A stretch of 6,317 nucleotides of DNA, from positions 1 through 6,317 of the forward strand of contig CALCDK010000046.1 in assembly GCA_937900605.1 (NCBI GenBank), written 5' to 3'. The DNA is from an uncultured Olsenella sp. (GTDB taxonomy: Bacteria; Actinomycetota; Coriobacteriia; Coriobacteriales; Atopobiaceae). Both the position numbers and the translations under genes were made by a program. Numbering within the stretch: the first letter of the stretch is position 1; the number at the start of each line of letters is the position of its first letter. The notes under the pieces were generated by a model, which was not told the origin of the DNA, made no database searches, and saw nothing but the letters and a program-made list of their open reading frames with translations. Positions 5,379 through 6,317 of the stretch are shown one piece after another.

Positions 5379-5945
5379 CTAGACGCGGCTGACGAACTTG
5401 CCGCCGTCGCGGGTGTCGACCTTGATGACCTCGCCCTGGTTGAGGTACATCGGGACCTGGAGCACGGCGCCGGTCTCGACGGTCGCGGGCTTGGTGCCGC
5501 CCTGGACGGTGTCGCCCTTGAAGCCGGGGTCGGTCTCGGTGATCTCGACCTCGATGAACATCGGGGGCTCGACGCCCAGCAGCTCGGTGTCCGCGTAGAG
5601 GAGAAGGGCGTTGTCGTTCTCCTTGAACCACTTGGCGGAGTCGCCGATGAAGTCGGACGGGATCTCGATCTGCTCGTAGGTCTCGTTGTCCATGAAGTAG
5701 AAGGTGTCGCCGTCGTTGTAGAGGTACTGCATCTCCTTGGTGATGAGCTGCACGTTCTCGAACTTGGTGCCGGCGTTGCAGGTCTGGTCGATGACGCGGC
5801 CGGTCTTGAGGTCGCGGATCTTGTAGCGGACGAAGGCGCCGCCCTTGCCCGGCTTGACATGCTGGAACTCGACGATCGTGTAGTACTTGTTGCCGATCTT
5901 GAGGCCCATGCCGTTCTTGAAGTCTGCGGTGCTGATGGTTGCCAC
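5379..5945 (-). CDS. efp: Translation elongation factor P
   Basis: EF-P binds ribosomes stalled at polyproline stretches, between the P and E sites, and promotes peptide bond formation. The 188-residue product is full length (family about 185-190) and shows the three domains: KOW-like N-terminal domain (1 to about 64, MATISTADFKNGMGLKIG), OB domain II (about 65-128) and OB domain III (about 129-188, ending DTRDGGKFVSRV). The tip loop is KPGKGGAF with K34 at the position that is beta-lysylated in E. coli. The residue after the glycine is Gly rather than the second Pro of the PGKGP loop reported for many actinobacterial EF-Ps. The start is GTG with a purine-rich GGAAAGAGAG upstream. The gene has its own likely promoter and terminator, so it is probably a single-gene unit, though read-through from the M24 peptidase gene upstream is possible, as in the known pepQ-efp pairing. 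Confidence 0.98.
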   Translation of the reverse strand: MATISTADFKNGMGLKIGNKYYTIVEFQHVKPGKGGAFVRYKIRDLKTGRVIDQTCNAGTKFENVQLITKEMQYLYNDGDTFYFMDNETYEQIEIPSDFIGDSAKWFKENDNALLLYADTELLGVEPPMFIEVEITETDPGFKGDTVQGGTKPATVETGAVLQVPMYLNQGEVIKVDTRDGGKFVSRV

Positions 5946-5967
5946 GAGTGCTCTCTTTCCTATCTGT

Positions 5968-5982
5968 GCCCCGGGACGGGGC
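5968..5982 (-). promoter_or_regulatory. Short hairpin in the efp leader
   Basis: GCCCCG and CGGGGC pair perfectly (6 bp) around a 3-nt loop, about 22 nt before the efp GTG. There is no T-run, so termination is unlikely. It would lie in the leader made from the promoter at 6001-6009. Role unknown. Confidence 0.4.
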
Positions 5983-6000
5983 GCTCACGTACGAACGAAC

Positions 6001-6009
6001 AGTTTAGCA
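6001..6009 (-). promoter_or_regulatory. Likely extended -10 promoter of efp
   Basis: The minus strand reads TGC-TAAACT, an extended -10 element, about 56 nt before the efp start. The hexamer at the -35 position (TGCGCA, 6024-6029) is poor, as is common with extended -10 promoters. The expected transcription start is near 5994, giving a leader of about 50 nt that contains the hairpin at 5968-5982. Confidence 0.55.
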
Positions 6010-6068
6010 CCAGGGGATGCGTCTGCGCAGGTCCTTCACGCCACGTCCCCCGCGATGGCGCAGGTCGG

Positions 6069-6317
6069 CTAGCCCACCACGACCAGGTCGTGGGTGGACC
6101 TGGTGAACGGGCGGTAGCCGTCGGCGGTCACGACACCGAAGTCCTCGAGGCGGATGCCGAAGCGGCCCGGCAGGTAGATGCCCGGCTCGATCGTGACGAC
6201 GGAGCCCTCGGGGACGGGGCGGTCCCAGGAGCGGTTGAAGGACGGGCGCTCGTGGATCTCGAGGCCCACGCCGTGGCCCAGGCCGTTCAAGTAGTTGATG
6301 GATGCGAAAATATCATC
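6069..6317 (-). CDS. M24 family Xaa-Pro peptidase, C-terminal end only
   Basis: Only the last 82 residues are in the window; the gene continues past the right edge, so no start is given. It belongs to the M24 (pita-bread) metallopeptidases that cleave at proline: aminopeptidase P (PepP) or prolidase (PepQ). The visible segment holds GLGHGVGLEIHERP, where the first His is a metal ligand and the second a catalytic His, then VVTIEPGIYLPG with a metal-binding Glu, and GIRLED with the last metal-binding Glu. Two Asp ligands would lie upstream. A peptidase of this family directly before efp is a conserved arrangement (pepQ-efp in mycobacteria, papA-efp in B. subtilis). The exact subtype cannot be told from the C-terminus. 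No terminator is visible in the 123 nt before efp. Confidence 0.9.
   Translation of the reverse strand, partial: DDIFASINYLNGLGHGVGLEIHERPSFNRSWDRPVPEGSVVTIEPGIYLPGRFGIRLEDFGVVTADGYRPFTRSTHDLVVVG

Noticed and set aside
5219..5860. A long N-terminal extension of the Asp23 protein into efp
   Set aside because: It is an out-of-frame reading of efp and crosses a strong terminator. The AGGAGG site fixes the start at 5218.
6025..6066. 9-bp direct repeat (GCGCAGGTC on the plus strand) at 6025-6033 and 6058-6066 upstream of efp
   Set aside because: One copy partly falls near the expected -35 position of efp, but nine bases in GC-rich DNA can recur by chance and no regulator can be named.
1..6317. 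CRISPR array, tRNA, insertion sequence or defence system
   Set aside because: No spaced repeats, cloverleaf or transposase are visible. xerD is a chromosomal housekeeping recombinase in its usual neighbourhood, not an integrase of a mobile element.

Overview
This window is one gene-dense stretch of a chromosome. Every gene I can support lies on the minus strand, so it reads from right to left. The G+C content is very high (about 70% judged by eye, not computed), with strong G/C bias at third codon positions. Two neighbourhoods are joined here: an M24 peptidase-efp-Asp23-nusB-xseB block and a tlyA-nadK-recN-xerD block. The second order, like pepQ-efp-nusB, is known from Actinobacteria, while an Asp23/YqhY gene directly before nusB is known from Firmicutes. 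This mix in a high-GC genome suggests Coriobacteriia (an Olsenella, Collinsella or Atopobium-like bacterium). That assignment is inference.

Layout in order of transcription: (1) 6317-6069, the C-terminal end of a proline-specific M24 metallopeptidase, cut by the window edge. (2) 6068-5946, a spacer with a likely extended -10 promoter and a short leader hairpin, followed by efp (5945-5379) and a strong intrinsic terminator (5357-5318). (3) A second promoter-like -10 (5279-5274) and a leader hairpin, then a tight run of Asp23 family protein (5218-4856), nusB (4853-4227), xseB (4227-3886) and tlyA (3884-3117). Junctions in this run are 2 nt, a 1-nt overlap, and 1 nt. (4) A 70-nt gap with a third, similar -10 element, then nadK (3046-2189), recN (2189-558, 1-nt overlap) and xerD (541 to beyond position 1).

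The genes are housekeeping. EF-P rescues ribosomes stalled on polyproline, and NusB supports rRNA antitermination. TlyA methylates rRNA and NadK makes NADP. XseB, RecN and XerD act in DNA degradation, break repair and chromosome dimer resolution. The operon is a compressed form of widely conserved neighbourhoods: folD, xseA, ispA, dxs and argR, which sit among these genes in B. subtilis, are absent here.

I see no mobile element, CRISPR array, RNA gene or novel defence system, and no gene-free stretch longer than 300 bases. The less ordinary observations are acidic, repeat-encoded C-terminal tails on two adjacent proteins (NusB and XseB), a shared -10 motif ahead of all three transcription units, an EF-P loop of the form PGKGG, and xseB without xseA beside it.
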